Of a stretch of 64,000 bases of DNA, positions 33,840 through 43,200 are shown piece after piece. The notes beneath the pieces were generated by a model, which was given only the letters and a program-made list of their open reading frames with translations, was not told where the DNA came from and searched no databases. The translations under genes and the position numbers were made by a program. How positions within the stretch are numbered: position 1 is the first letter of the stretch; each line of letters starts with the position of its first letter. The stretch is from Streptomyces sp. ADI95-17 (GTDB taxonomy: Bacteria > Actinomycetota > Actinomycetes > Streptomycetales > Streptomycetaceae): assembly GCF_003846175.1 (NCBI RefSeq), contig NZ_ML123051.1, forward strand, positions 1 through 64,000. The letters run 5' to 3'.

Positions 33840-34883
33840 TCAGGCCGGCCGTACCGCGAGCGCGTCCAGACCCTTCAGGAGCCCCGGCAGTTCGCTTCCG
33901 CGCCCGACCGGCAGCACCTCGCCGGGCTCCTCGTCCAACAGGATGAACGCGATGTCGTCGGTGCGGGCGACCAGGGACCAGCCGGGCCCGTCGGCGCGCA
34001 GCATCCGTGCCTCGCCCGTGGCGAAGGAGGACCGGACCCGGCCGGGCGGCGGCGGGGCATCGATGTAGTCGTGCGCCTGGGCCAGTGCCCGCCGGATGCC
34101 GGGGTGCACTCCGGAAGGCGAGTCGGTGACCGGGCTCACGGCGGCATCGTCGGCCTGGTCGCCACCGGCTTCGGTCTCGATGCCGCCCTCACCCTGAACC
34201 TCTGCTTCAGGGTGAGGGTCGGGTGCATCAAGCCGGGGGTCGGGCTCGGGCACAGGTTCAGACCCAGGTCCAGCCCCGGGCGCGGATTCAGGTCCGGATC
34301 CAGACGCAGGTTCAGGTCCGGATCCGGGCGTGGCCTCGCCCCCGGTGCTGTCCGTGCCCGGCGGGTCGGCGAAGGCCGTCTCGTCGTCGATCTGCTCGCG
34401 CCACGCGGTCCACTGGTGCGCTATCTCGTCCGCGCCCATGCGCCGCTGAGCGGGTCCCCACGACTCCGTGTCGGGCGGTGTCAGCGGCGCCGGTTCGGTT
34501 CCCTCGGCCTCCGGGTCCGGCAGCGGATCGTGCGGCGCAGCCACGCCCGGAGCGGCGACCGCCACCGGGAGCGGCCAGCCGGGCAGCGCACAGACCACCG
34601 AACGGTCGTCGGGGGAGAGGTCGTAATCCATGCCGCAGTCCCAGGCCGCGATCGCGACGGCGACCAGCGACACGTCCTCGACGACGACGGTCCACCGCGC
34701 GCCACTCCCGTCCTGGCCGAGTACCAGCCCGTAACCCTCGCTGTACGGTTCGAGCGCGAGCGCCGCACAAGCGGCCGGGTAGTCGTCACCGAGGACGCTC
34801 GGGAACTGCGCCGGTGTCAGCAGCACCGCGGTCAGCACATACAGCGCGTCGTCGTCGGCGACCGTGTCGATCGGCGCAGCCAC
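33840..34883 (-). CDS. Hypothetical protein with Pro/Glu/Gly-rich linker
   Basis: 347 residues from a GTG at 34883 behind GAGGAGAG. The N-terminal domain (ALYVLTAVLLTPAQFP, AWDCGMDYDLSP) and C-terminal domain (MLRADGPGWSLVARTDDIAF, then LDEEPGEVL) look folded. They are joined by a low-complexity stretch of Pro, Glu, Gly and Ser. No enzyme motif or membrane segment is visible. It looks like a Streptomyces-specific protein of unknown function. Confidence 0.7.
   Translation of the reverse strand: MAAPIDTVADDDALYVLTAVLLTPAQFPSVLGDDYPAACAALALEPYSEGYGLVLGQDGSGARWTVVVEDVSLVAVAIAAWDCGMDYDLSPDDRSVVCALPGWPLPVAVAAPGVAAPHDPLPDPEAEGTEPAPLTPPDTESWGPAQRRMGADEIAHQWTAWREQIDDETAFADPPGTDSTGGEATPGSGPEPASGSGPESAPGAGPGSEPVPEPDPRLDAPDPHPEAEVQGEGGIETEAGGDQADDAAVSPVTDSPSGVHPGIRRALAQAHDYIDAPPPPGRVRSSFATGEARMLRADGPGWSLVARTDDIAFILLDEEPGEVLPVGRGSELPGLLKGLDALAVRPA
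34200..34330 (-). repeat. Degenerate repeat encoding the linker
   Basis: Imperfect 6-, 12- and 18-base units around CCGGATCC and GGTTCAGG encode the Pro/Glu/Ser/Gly linker of the hypothetical protein. Such tracts often vary in length between strains. Confidence 0.5.
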
Positions 34884-35245
34884 GGCACTCTCCTCGTCCG
34901 TCGTCGTTGTCCGTCGGCGCACCTTAACGAGTGAGTAACCCACTCGTCGAGGCCCTGACAAAGCCGGACGCCGGCTGCACGCGAGACCGGCCGGCAGCTG
35001 CGTGCGAGGTCGGACCGGGCTCGTCGTCCGGCCGGGAGTCCGCGCAGAGTGCGGGCCACTGACTGCGGCGATCCGCCGCGCTCGCGGACCGACGCGATGA
35101 CGGTCCGGCCGGCCGGCTCGCCGGCTGTGCCGATCATGGGGGCCGCATTCCCGAAGAGCGGTGACCGCGTGACGTGCCGTTCCTGCTTGCGGTGTTGCCC
35201 GCCGAAGTAGAGTTGGGCCTTCGGCCGACACGAGGGGGAATCGCC
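34884..35245. promoter_or_regulatory. Divergent intergenic region
   Basis: About 360 bp between divergent genes. The inverted repeat ACGAGTG (34927-34933) and CACTCGT (34941-34947) lies 44 bp upstream of the leftward gene and could be an operator. No gene was seen. Confidence 0.4.
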
Positions 35246-36148
35246 GTGAAGCGGTACGACTGGTTGAAGGAGATTCAGCGTCTCGATCCGCACCGGGACT
35301 TCCTTCGAATCTATCGGATCATGGCAACCCACGAGTTCCCCTGGGACATCGCCCGAGCGCTCGAACTGGCCCTGTACCGAACCTATGCCGTACCCAGCAT
35401 CGGCCGACTCCTCGCGCAGACAGCCGAACTGACGGACCGTTCGCAGAAACGCTACGACGACACTGCGCTGCTCCTGGACACCGTCCTGGAGCACGGTTTC
35501 GACAGCGACCCGGGGCGTACGGCACTGCGCCGGATCAACCAGATGCACCGCAGCTACGACATCAGCAACGACGAGATGCGCTATGTGCTGTGCACCTTCG
35601 TCGTCACCCCGAAGCGCTGGCTCGACTCCTTCGGCTGGCGCCGGCTCTCCGACCACGAACTGCGGGCGTGCGCCGCCTACTACCGGGTCCTGGGTGCGCA
35701 CATGGGCATCAAGGAACTCCCGCAGACGTACGAGGACTTCGAACGCGTCCTCGACACCTATGAGGCCGAGCACTTCGGCTGGGACGAAGGGGGACGCCGC
35801 GTCGCCGACGCCACCCTGGACCTGATGAGCTCCTGGTACCCGCGCCCGCTGGCCCCCGCCGCGCGGAAGGTCGCCCTCACGCTGCTCGACGACCCCCTGC
35901 TGCGGTCGTTCCGGTACGAACGCCCGAGTGCTGCGGCCCGCAACCTCACGCACGGCGCGCTGAAGCTGAGGGCGCGCGCGGTGCGGCTCCTGCCGCCGCG
36001 CTCCACCCCGCACTACGCCCGGCAGAACCCGGAGATCAAGGGCTACCCGGACGGCTACGAGGTATCCGGGCTGGGGACGTTCCCCGTCCCGGGCGCCGGA
36101 GGCTGTCCGATCCCGCACAACCTGCGCTCCGGAACACCGGTGGAGTGA
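35246..36148 (+). CDS. MpaB-family oxygenase-like protein (DUF2236)
   Basis: 300 residues from a GTG at 35246 (GAGGGGGA upstream). The blocks LDPHRDFLRIYRIMATHEFP, INQMHRSYDISNDEMRYVLC and FGWRRLSDHELRACAAYYRV match the MpaB/latex-clearing-protein (DUF2236) family, whose members are haem b proteins that oxidise organic substrates. His residues in ATHEF and QMHRSY are in the conserved positions. The substrate is unknown. It stands alone. Confidence 0.8.
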   Translation: MKRYDWLKEIQRLDPHRDFLRIYRIMATHEFPWDIARALELALYRTYAVPSIGRLLAQTAELTDRSQKRYDDTALLLDTVLEHGFDSDPGRTALRRINQMHRSYDISNDEMRYVLCTFVVTPKRWLDSFGWRRLSDHELRACAAYYRVLGAHMGIKELPQTYEDFERVLDTYEAEHFGWDEGGRRVADATLDLMSSWYPRPLAPAARKVALTLLDDPLLRSFRYERPSAAARNLTHGALKLRARAVRLLPPRSTPHYARQNPEIKGYPDGYEVSGLGTFPVPGAGGCPIPHNLRSGTPVE

Positions 36149-36172
36149 GCCCGGCGACACAGGGCGGGGGCG

Positions 36173-36772
36173 TCAGGACGCCCGTACGGCGAGGGCGAGG
36201 AAGCGGTCGTCCTCATCGGTGTACGCGTCGAGCCGCCAGCCCGAACGTGCCAGCATCGGCCGGAGACTGGGCTCGGCCCGCAGATCGTCGTCCGTGATCC
36301 GGCGGCCGTGACGTGCCGCGAGGGCCGCCCGCCCGATGGGATGGAAGAGTGCCAGTCGTCCGCCCGGTCGCACCACCCGTGCCAGCTCCGCCAGGTCCGG
36401 GCCCGGACGCGACAGGTGGGAGATCAGCCCCGCCGCGAACACCGCGTCCAACGATGCCGACCTCAGCGGCAGCCGGGCGACATCGGCGAGCAACAGCGCC
36501 CCGTCCCGGTCCCGCCCGGCCCGTACCGCCGCCTCCAGCATCGCCACGGTCAGGTCCACGCCGATGACCGCGCCCTGCGGCCCGACCGCCGCCCGCAGGG
36601 CGGGAAGCGCCCGCCCCGTGCCGCAGCCGGCGTCGAGCACCGCGTCCCCAGGGCTCAGTGAGAGGGAGTCGGCAGCTGCCGCGTAGGCGGGCCCGTCGTC
36701 CGGGAAACGGGTGTCCCAGTCCGCCGCGCGCGCCGTGAAGAACTCCTGGACGTGTGTGTGGTCATCGGTCAT
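36173..36772 (-). CDS. Class I SAM-dependent methyltransferase
   Basis: 199 residues from the ATG at 36772. Motif I is VLDAGCGTGRALPAL (near residue 45), followed by VIGVDLTVAMLE, LLADVARLPLRSASLD and VVRPGGRLALFHP. It is a UbiE/Methyltransf_11-type small-molecule methyltransferase with an unknown substrate. The ribosome site is weak. It is convergent with the MpaB-like gene (24 bp apart) and monocistronic. Confidence 0.82.
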   Translation of the reverse strand: MTDDHTHVQEFFTARAADWDTRFPDDGPAYAAAADSLSLSPGDAVLDAGCGTGRALPALRAAVGPQGAVIGVDLTVAMLEAAVRAGRDRDGALLLADVARLPLRSASLDAVFAAGLISHLSRPGPDLAELARVVRPGGRLALFHPIGRAALAARHGRRITDDDLRAEPSLRPMLARSGWRLDAYTDEDDRFLALAVRAS

Positions 36773-36865
36773 ACGGACATGGTCGCGTAGTTGCAGACAG
36801 GGCGAGACGGAGCGAAGCGGATCGAGACGTCGGGAAATGAGGTGAGCGTTCGAGTGCCGCGGCCC

Positions 36866-36914
36866 GCACGGGCCCCCGCTTCCCGCTCCCGCGGAGGGGA
36901 AGGAGGGCCCGTGC
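36866..36914. terminator. Terminator downstream of terD
   Basis: GCACGGGCCC (36866-36875) pairs with GGGCCCGTGC (36905-36914); the stem continues inwards with CTTCCC against GGGAAG. It begins 25 bp after the terD stop. Confidence 0.7.
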
Positions 36915-36939
36915 CCGTGATTCGCGGGGTCCGTCCCGG

Positions 36940-37515
36940 TCAGACGTTGACGCCGTAGTCGGACGCGATTCCCGCCAGGCCGGAGGCGTATCCCTGCCCG
37001 ACCGCACGGAACTTCCACTCCGAGCCGTGCCGGTACAGCTCGCCGAAGACCATGGCGGTCTCCGTCGACGCGTCCTCGCTGAGGTCGTAACGGGCCAGCT
37101 CGACGCCGTTCGCCCGGTTCACCACGCGGATGAACGCGTTGCGGACCTGGCCGAAGCTCTGCCCACGGCTCTGCGCGTCATGAATCGAGACCGGAAAGAC
37201 GATCTTGGCCACATCCGGCGGTACGGTCGACAGCTCCACATTGATGGACTCGTCGTCGCCCTCGCCCTCACCGGTCAGGTTGTCGCCGGTGTGCTGGACC
37301 GAACCGTCCGGGCTCGTGAGGTTGTTGTAGAAGACGAAGTGCAGATCGGAGAGGACCTTCCCCGCGTCCGAGCACAGCAGTGCGCTCGCGTCGAGGTCGT
37401 GGTCCGCGCCCGTCGTCGTCCGTACGTCCCAGCCCAGGCCGACCGTCACTGCGGTCAGGCCGGGTGCCTCCTTCGACAAGGAGACGTTGCCGCCCTTGGC
37501 CAGGGTCACACCCAT
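36940..37515 (-). CDS. terD: TerD-family stress protein
   Basis: 191 residues, the usual family length, from the ATG at 37515 (GGAGGAAG upstream). The family opening MGVTLAKGGNVSLSK and the calcium-binding acidic blocks (WDVRTTTGADHDLDASALL, GEGEGDDESINVEL) are all present. TerD proteins bind calcium and are linked to tellurite resistance and stress responses; in Streptomyces they are often present in several copies and affect differentiation. The gene stands alone here, so only the family role can be given. Confidence 0.93.
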   Translation of the reverse strand: MGVTLAKGGNVSLSKEAPGLTAVTVGLGWDVRTTTGADHDLDASALLCSDAGKVLSDLHFVFYNNLTSPDGSVQHTGDNLTGEGEGDDESINVELSTVPPDVAKIVFPVSIHDAQSRGQSFGQVRNAFIRVVNRANGVELARYDLSEDASTETAMVFGELYRHGSEWKFRAVGQGYASGLAGIASDYGVNV

Positions 37516-37673
37516 GAACTTCCTCCATTGATCCAGTGGTCCAGCGATTCGGTGAACGGCGCTGCTTTCGCCGTCACCCGGTCAACGACGGCGTCGTGAC
37601 CATGGTTCCCTTGCTTGCGCAAGCCTTGAAGTGAACGTCCGTGAGACGTGCCGTACGTTGGTGGGCCGGTGCC

Positions 37674-37862
37674 CTACGCGGGTGGGTCGATATGGGGCGC
37701 CTGCGCATCGGTCTCCTTCATGGCCTTCGCCTCACTCTTCAGGATCCGCATGGATTTGCCCAGGGCTCGGGCCGTGTCCGGCAGCTTCTTCGAGCCGAAC
37801 AGCACGATCACCACGATCGCCAGGATCAACAGGTGCCAGGGTTCGAGGCCGTTGCGCAACAT
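37674..37862 (-). CDS. tatA: TatA-type twin-arginine translocase subunit, short form
   Basis: 62 residues from the ATG at 37862. One N-terminal membrane helix (WHLLILAIVVIVLFG) is followed by the FGSKKLPDTARALGKSMR amphipathic helix, the TatA/E signature. TatA forms the pore through which folded proteins with RR signal peptides leave the cell. The protein is shorter than the main Streptomyces TatA (about 90-100 residues) because the acidic C-terminal tail is nearly absent, and no tatC is nearby, so it is probably a second, accessory copy. Confidence 0.88.
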   Translation of the reverse strand: MLRNGLEPWHLLILAIVVIVLFGSKKLPDTARALGKSMRILKSEAKAMKETDAQAPHIDPPA

Positions 37863-38054
37863 GTGCGTCCCGCCCTTCCTTTCGGTGTTTTGGCCGGAGT
37901 TTCCGTTCGGCATTCGCGGACAGTGCTTCAAGCTGGCTGTAGGCAGGTCCGATGATCGGTTCGAGCATCAATACTTGCTACATTGCGCAACTGTACAACC
38001 ATGAGGCGGCGGAGCACGTCTTCCCTCATGGGAACCGGACGGACGGGGTGGCCG

Positions 38055-39563
38055 ATGACGGGAAGTCGCAAAGCGGGAGCGGGAGCGGGCAGGGGAAGGG
38101 CCGGACGCCTGCGCCGGACAGTCATGTTCGGGCTGTCGTTCCTCGTGCTGCTGGTCGCCGGAGTCGGCTGGGGCTACCTCAAACTCGGTGGCAGCATCGA
38201 CACCTTCAGCGCGGACGGTATCTCCGACAACCGGCCGCCCGGCTCCTCGCAGGGGCAGAACGTCCTGGTCATCGGATCGGACTCGCGGTCGGGCGACAAC
38301 AGCAGGCTCGGCGGCGGCACGGGCGCGGTGGGACGCTCCGACACCGCGTTCCTCCTCCATGTCTACGGCGATCACAAGCACTCGGTCGCCGTGTCCATTC
38401 CGCGTGACGCGCTGGTCGACATCCCGGCCTGCAAGGGGCCCGACGGCAAGTGGACCGCCCCGCAGCACGGCGTCATGTTCAACGGGGCGTTCTCGGTGGG
38501 GGAGACGGCCGAGGGGAACCCGGCCTGCACCCAGAACACCGTCGAACACCTCACCGGCCTGCGCGTCGACCACACGGTCGTCATCGACTTCGCCGGATTC
38601 TCGTCACTGACCTCGGCCGTCGGCGGCGTCCCGGTGTGCCTGCCTCAGGACATCTACCAGCGCGACCTCAGCCCGAAGCGGACCACCCGAGGGGCCAAGA
38701 TCTTCACGAAGGGCCCCCAGACCGTCTCCGGTCAGCAGGCGCTCGACTACGTCCGACTGCGGCACGGCATCGGCGACGGCTCGGACATAGGGCGTATCAA
38801 GCGGCAGCAGGCCTTCGTCGCCTCCCTCATCAAGAAGGTCAAGTCCCAGGGGCTGAACCCCACCACGCTGCTGCCCCTGGCCAACGCGGCAACCGACGCG
38901 ATGACCGTCGACCCCGGACTCGGATCGGCCGACCGGCTGCTGTCGTTCGCCATGTCGATGAAGAAGATCGACCTGCACAACACCAAGTTCGTGACCGTCC
39001 CCTGGCGCTACGAGGGGGCACGCGTCGCCATTGTCGAACCGGACGCCGACGCGCTCTGGGCCGCGCTGAAGGCCGACCGTACGGTCGACGGCAAGGATGC
39101 CAGCGCCAAGGGATCGGGCAAGTCCTCGGACCAGGGCGACGGGAAGGACGGCCGCCAGGCGTCCCCCACGGCGGACGCCCCGGTCTCCGGCAAGGGAATC
39201 AGCGTCGCCGTCTACAACGGAACCACGGTCAGGGGGCTCGCAGCCCAGGCGGCCGGACTCCTGCGCTCCCGGGACTTCACCGTCACCAGCACGGCCACGG
39301 CGAGCAGCCAGGACCGGACCTCGACCGTCATCGAATACGGGCCGGGCCTGAAGGACCAGGCGGCAACCACCGCACGGCTCTTCGCGGGCGCACGGACGTC
39401 GGAGTCCGGCACCGCCGGAATCCAGGTGATCCTGGGCAGCGACTACGCGCAGAACCCCACAGCCTCCGCCGGGGCGCCGACCCCCTCAACCGTCCCTTCC
39501 GCCGTCGCCGACGACGCCCGGTCGGCCGACGACGACCCCTGCGCCGACCTCACGTACGGCTGA
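38055..39563 (+). CDS. LytR-CpsA-Psr (LCP) family wall-polymer ligase
   Basis: 502 residues from the ATG at 38055 (GGGGTGG upstream; earlier in-frame ATGs are possible). A membrane helix (TVMFGLSFLVLLVAGVGWGY) anchors an outside LCP domain with the catalytic arginines in SIPRDALVDIP, RDLSPKRTTRGAK and DYVRLRHGIGDGSDIGRIKR. A linker rich in Lys, Asp and Ser leads to a C-terminal LytR_C domain (GISVAVYNGTTVRGLAAQ). LCP enzymes transfer lipid-linked glycopolymers such as teichoic acids to peptidoglycan. The gene is divergent from tatA. Confidence 0.9.
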   Translation: MTGSRKAGAGAGRGRAGRLRRTVMFGLSFLVLLVAGVGWGYLKLGGSIDTFSADGISDNRPPGSSQGQNVLVIGSDSRSGDNSRLGGGTGAVGRSDTAFLLHVYGDHKHSVAVSIPRDALVDIPACKGPDGKWTAPQHGVMFNGAFSVGETAEGNPACTQNTVEHLTGLRVDHTVVIDFAGFSSLTSAVGGVPVCLPQDIYQRDLSPKRTTRGAKIFTKGPQTVSGQQALDYVRLRHGIGDGSDIGRIKRQQAFVASLIKKVKSQGLNPTTLLPLANAATDAMTVDPGLGSADRLLSFAMSMKKIDLHNTKFVTVPWRYEGARVAIVEPDADALWAALKADRTVDGKDASAKGSGKSSDQGDGKDGRQASPTADAPVSGKGISVAVYNGTTVRGLAAQAAGLLRSRDFTVTSTATASSQDRTSTVIEYGPGLKDQAATTARLFAGARTSESGTAGIQVILGSDYAQNPTASAGAPTPSTVPSAVADDARSADDDPCADLTYG

Positions 39564-39570
39564 CCGGCCA

Positions 39571-40146
39571 TCAGCAGCGGGACGACGGCGCCCGGCGCGG
39601 CGTCCCGGCCGTCCGGAGCTGCAACACCGGGTGACGGGGAGCCGCGAAACCGTACGACTCGTACAACGCGGCCCCGTCCTCGGTGGCGTTCAGATTGACC
39701 ACTGTGACCCCGGCCTCCTCGCGGAACCAGCCGAGCAGGGCTTCGAGGCAGACCCGGGCGTGCCCCAGGCGGCGCCGCCGGGGATCGGTACTGACATTGG
39801 AGACGTGCCCCTGCAGACCGCTGAGGTTCGCCGGGCCGGGGGCGTGCGCGTCACACGTCCCGACCGCGCTGGAGACGACGCCGAGCACGGGATCGTCGAC
39901 CAGGAACGCGGCGAACTCACCGGGCCGGCGCAGCCGCTCGGCGAACCACTGCGCGGAGGCCGCCCGCCACGGCGCGTCGGGGCCGCCCGTCTCCACACCC
40001 ATCCCGTCCAGCATCAGCCCGCGCAGACGGACCAATGCGGGCACGTCGTCGAGCGTGGCACGACGGGCACGCACAACCGGCCCGTCACCGGGATCGGTGC
40101 CGGCCTCGCCGTGTGCCTCCGGGTGGTCGATGGGTGACGGGGTCAT
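39571..40146 (-). CDS. GNAT-family acetyltransferase
   Basis: 191 residues. The ATG at 40146 overlaps the stop of the P-type ATPase gene as ATGA. The GNAT core is visible: VVRARRATLDDVPALVRLRG, the acetyl-CoA loop in VSTDPRRRRLGHARVC, and VNLNATEDGAALYESYGFAA at the C-terminus. The acceptor is unknown. Coupling with an ion pump gene is unusual but may only reflect a compact operon. Confidence 0.85.
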   Translation of the reverse strand: MTPSPIDHPEAHGEAGTDPGDGPVVRARRATLDDVPALVRLRGLMLDGMGVETGGPDAPWRAASAQWFAERLRRPGEFAAFLVDDPVLGVVSSAVGTCDAHAPGPANLSGLQGHVSNVSTDPRRRRLGHARVCLEALLGWFREEAGVTVVNLNATEDGAALYESYGFAAPRHPVLQLRTAGTPRRAPSSRC

Positions 40147-42887
40147 GACCGGCTCCACTTCCGCTCGTAGCGGGTCCGGGCCGCCCGCAGGCCGTATGCG
40201 TACAGGGCCAGCACCGTCGCCAGCAACAGGTAATAGAGCGGCGGCAGCGCGCTCATGCCCAGCAGCCCACCGAGCGGGGTGAGCGGCAGCAGCAGACCGA
40301 CCACGGCGAGACCGCACGCGGCCACCCGCAGCGGCCCGCCGCCACGACCGACGGCGACTCGTCCGCCCGTACGGAGCAGCAGCATCACCAGGGCCTGGGT
40401 CAGCAGATTCTCGGTGAACCACCCGGAGTGGAAGGCGTCCTGCCCGCCCGACGTCGCGGAACCGTGCAGAGCGACGGCCAGCACGGCGAACGTCGCCAGG
40501 TCGGCGGTGGCGTTCAGCAGACCGAAGCCCGTGATGAAGTGGAGGAAGTCGCGCGGACGCAGCACCGTGGGCCACCGCAGCACCTCGGACGCGGGCCGGT
40601 CGAAGGCGAAGGCGAGCTGCGCCACGTCGAAGCACAGGTTCTGCACCAGGACCTGCGTCGGAAGCATCGGCAGGAACGGCAGCATCAGCCCCGCGGCGAG
40701 CATCGCGATGACGTTGCCGAGGTTCGACGAGAGCGTGATGCGCAGATACGTGGCGATGTTCCCGCTGGAGTGCCGGCCCGCGGTGATCGCGTGATCGATG
40801 GCCGCTAGGTCCTTCTCGGCAAGGACCACGTCCGCGGTCTCCCTCGCCACATCGACCGCGTTGCGCGGACAGATGCCGACGTCCGCCGCGTGCATCGCGG
40901 GCAGATCGTTGACCCCATCGCCGAGGAACCCGGTGGTCCGCCCGGCCGTGCGCAGCGCGGACACGATCCGTGCCTTGTGCTCCGGTGTGCAGCGGGCGAA
41001 GACCGTGACCCGGTCGGCGGCCTTTGCCAGCGCCTCGTCCGGCAGCGCGTCGATCCGGTCCGCGGACATGACCTCGCCCGGGTCGAGGCCGAGATCCCGG
41101 CAGGTACGGGCGACGGTGCCGGGATCGTCGCCGGTGAGGACCTTGACGGCGATGCCCCGGTCCTTCAGCGCGTCGAGGGCGTCCGCCGCGCTCGGTGTGA
41201 GCGCGTCCCGGAGAGTGACGAAGCCGAGAAAGGTCAGCCCCCTCTCGTCGGCCGTGGTGTACGGGCGCGGCCTGGCCGGGCGCTCGGCGCGGGCCACGGC
41301 GAGCATCCGCAGACCGTTGGCGGTCTCGCGGGCGGCGAGTTCGCGCAGCCGGGTCCGTTCGGCCTCGTCCAGTGCGCACCGTTCGAGCACCGCCTCGACG
41401 GCGCCCTTGGTCACGAGCGTGTGCACACCGAGCTTCCCGGGGCGGCGGACCACCGCGGTGGCGAGGCGGCGCACCGGATCGAACGGCAGCGCGGCGACGC
41501 CGTCGTACGCGGACAACGGTTCCTCCCGCTCCTCGGCCGCGTCCAGCACCGCCTCGTCGAGTGCGTCGGGGGCGGGCAGATCGGCCAGTTGCAGTGTCCA
41601 CAGCGCGTTGACCGCGGCCCAGTGGAGTGCCTCGGGACCGGGCAGGCCCGACGCGTTCAGCGAGCTCTCCAGGACCGGCCGGTCCTGGGTCAGGGTTCCG
41701 GTCTTGTCCACGCACAGCACATCGATCGCACCGAGGTCGTGCAGCGCGGGCAGCCGCTTGACGATCACCCCGTGGTTCCCGGCGAGCAGCGAAGCGCCCC
41801 TGGCCAGCGCCGTCGTCACGATCACCGGCAGCATTTCCGGAGTCAGCCCGACAGCGACCGCGACGGCGAACGGCAGCGTCTCCAGGCCCCGGCCACGCAG
41901 TGCCGCGTTGGCCATCAGCACCAGGGGCGGGGTGAGCAGCATGAAGCGGATCAGCGTCCAGGAGATGCCGTGCACCGAACGGTCGAAGGCACTGGTACCG
42001 CGGCGGCGCGCCGAACCGTCGTACGCGGCCGCGAACCTGGTCTCCGCACCTGTCGCCGTCACCACCGCCGTACCACTGCCGGACGCCACACTGCTGCCCT
42101 GGAAACACAGCTCCGGCCGGGCGAACGGCCCTTCCTCGGCGCCGCTTCCGCCGCCTGCGGCGCGGAGCCCCGGCGGAGTGTCCACGGGGTGCTTCGCGAC
42201 CGGCACCGATTCGCCGGTGAGCGCCGACTGATGAACGGTGAGGCCACTGGCACGCAACAGCCGCACATCGGCGGGTACGAGATCACCCGGACCGAGCCGG
42301 ATCACATCACCCGGCACCAGCTCCCCGACGGGCAGTTCACGGGCGTGCGGCGCGGCATCCGGACCCGTACGGCGCAGTACGGTCGCGGTGGTCGCCACCA
42401 GCTCCCGCAGCGCGGCCGTGGACCGGTCGGCCCGGTGCTCCTCCGCGGAACGCAGCAGGCAGCTGACCACCACGAGCACGAGCGTCACGCACGCCGTGCC
42501 CCACGAGGCCACCGCCGCCGAGACCAGGCCCAGACACAGGAGGACCGAGGTGAACGGATCGCGCAGACTGCGCAGGAAACGGCGAGGCCAGGAGACCGGA
42601 CGCCAGGCCGGCAGCGTGTTCTCGCCGTACCGCGCCAGCCGGTCACCGGCCTGTTCCTCCAGCAGCCCCCTCGGTCCGCTGTCCAGCGAGCGCAGCACCT
42701 GGAGGGAGGTCGGTGCGGCAGCCGTGGTGTCGTGGGCGGCGCCCTGCCGGGCTGTCGCGGCCGCCATCGGCACGACGACGGCGGACGGGTCGTCGGGGTC
42801 GTAGGTGCTGCCGGGACCTGCGGCGGCACTGCTCTCAGGCACCGAGCCCACGGAGGCGTGAGGACTGTGCGGGCGCGTGTCCGGCAC
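40143..42887 (-). CDS. MgtA-like P-type ATPase
   Basis: 914 residues from a GTG at 42887, which lies within the ArsR gene end (53-bp overlap); a later ATG at 42767 is also possible. The phosphorylated Asp is in CVDKTGTLTQ, the actuator motif is LTGES, the nucleotide domain has TKGAVEAVLERC, and the hinge is GDGVNDLPAMHAADVGI. The membrane motif GLTPEMLPVIVTTALARGA and the C-terminal region (SSNLGNVIAML, LVQNLCFDVAQLAFAFD) are typical of the MgtA/MgtB magnesium-importing class (P3B). Gene symbol is withheld because the ion has to be tested. It is probably controlled by the ArsR-type regulator encoded just upstream. Confidence 0.87.
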   Translation of the reverse strand: MPDTRPHSPHASVGSVPESSAAAGPGSTYDPDDPSAVVVPMAAATARQGAAHDTTAAAPTSLQVLRSLDSGPRGLLEEQAGDRLARYGENTLPAWRPVSWPRRFLRSLRDPFTSVLLCLGLVSAAVASWGTACVTLVLVVVSCLLRSAEEHRADRSTAALRELVATTATVLRRTGPDAAPHARELPVGELVPGDVIRLGPGDLVPADVRLLRASGLTVHQSALTGESVPVAKHPVDTPPGLRAAGGGSGAEEGPFARPELCFQGSSVASGSGTAVVTATGAETRFAAAYDGSARRRGTSAFDRSVHGISWTLIRFMLLTPPLVLMANAALRGRGLETLPFAVAVAVGLTPEMLPVIVTTALARGASLLAGNHGVIVKRLPALHDLGAIDVLCVDKTGTLTQDRPVLESSLNASGLPGPEALHWAAVNALWTLQLADLPAPDALDEAVLDAAEEREEPLSAYDGVAALPFDPVRRLATAVVRRPGKLGVHTLVTKGAVEAVLERCALDEAERTRLRELAARETANGLRMLAVARAERPARPRPYTTADERGLTFLGFVTLRDALTPSAADALDALKDRGIAVKVLTGDDPGTVARTCRDLGLDPGEVMSADRIDALPDEALAKAADRVTVFARCTPEHKARIVSALRTAGRTTGFLGDGVNDLPAMHAADVGICPRNAVDVARETADVVLAEKDLAAIDHAITAGRHSSGNIATYLRITLSSNLGNVIAMLAAGLMLPFLPMLPTQVLVQNLCFDVAQLAFAFDRPASEVLRWPTVLRPRDFLHFITGFGLLNATADLATFAVLAVALHGSATSGGQDAFHSGWFTENLLTQALVMLLLRTGGRVAVGRGGGPLRVAACGLAVVGLLLPLTPLGGLLGMSALPPLYYLLLATVLALYAYGLRAARTRYERKWSRS

Positions 42888-43200
42888 GCTCCGTGAGCTG
42901 GCCGACCATCAGCCGGACGACGGTCACCACATCGGGATCGTCGACCAGGTACACCTGGCGGCGGCCCTCGCGCCGGGACCGTACGAGCCCCGCCAGTTTG
43001 AGCTTCGTCAGGTGCTGGCTCACCGAAGGGAGGGTGCCGCCCACCCGGTCCGCGAGTCCGGTCACATCGCTCTCACCCTGGGACAGGGCCCATACGATGT
43101 GCAGCCGCGCGGGCGTCGCCAGCAGGCCGAAGGCCGCTGCGGCCTCCGCCAGTACCTCCGCGGGCGGATCCTCGAAACCGCCGTCGGCAGCTCTCGACAC
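42835..43200 (-). CDS. ArsR-family regulator without cysteines
   Basis: 121 residues from a GTG at 43200 (GGGAGAG upstream). The winged helix-turn-helix reads LLATPARLHIVWALSQGESD, then GGTLPSVSQHLTKLKLAGLV and SRREGRRQVYLV. The usual metal-binding Cys box of ArsR/SmtB helix 3 (ELCVCDL type) is replaced by GESDVTGL, and the protein has no Cys at all, so any metal must bind through Asp and His residues near the C-terminal helix. It overlaps the start of the MgtA-like gene and probably regulates it. Confidence 0.85.
   Translation of the reverse strand: MSRAADGGFEDPPAEVLAEAAAAFGLLATPARLHIVWALSQGESDVTGLADRVGGTLPSVSQHLTKLKLAGLVRSRREGRRQVYLVDDPDVVTVVRLMVGQLTERAGHAPAQSSRLRGLGA

Noticed and set aside
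39571..42108. 845-codon leftward frame joining the ATPase and GNAT regions
   Set aside because: Upstream of 40146 it is out of frame with the P-type ATPase and is Arg-rich without motifs; only its end, the GNAT gene, is real.
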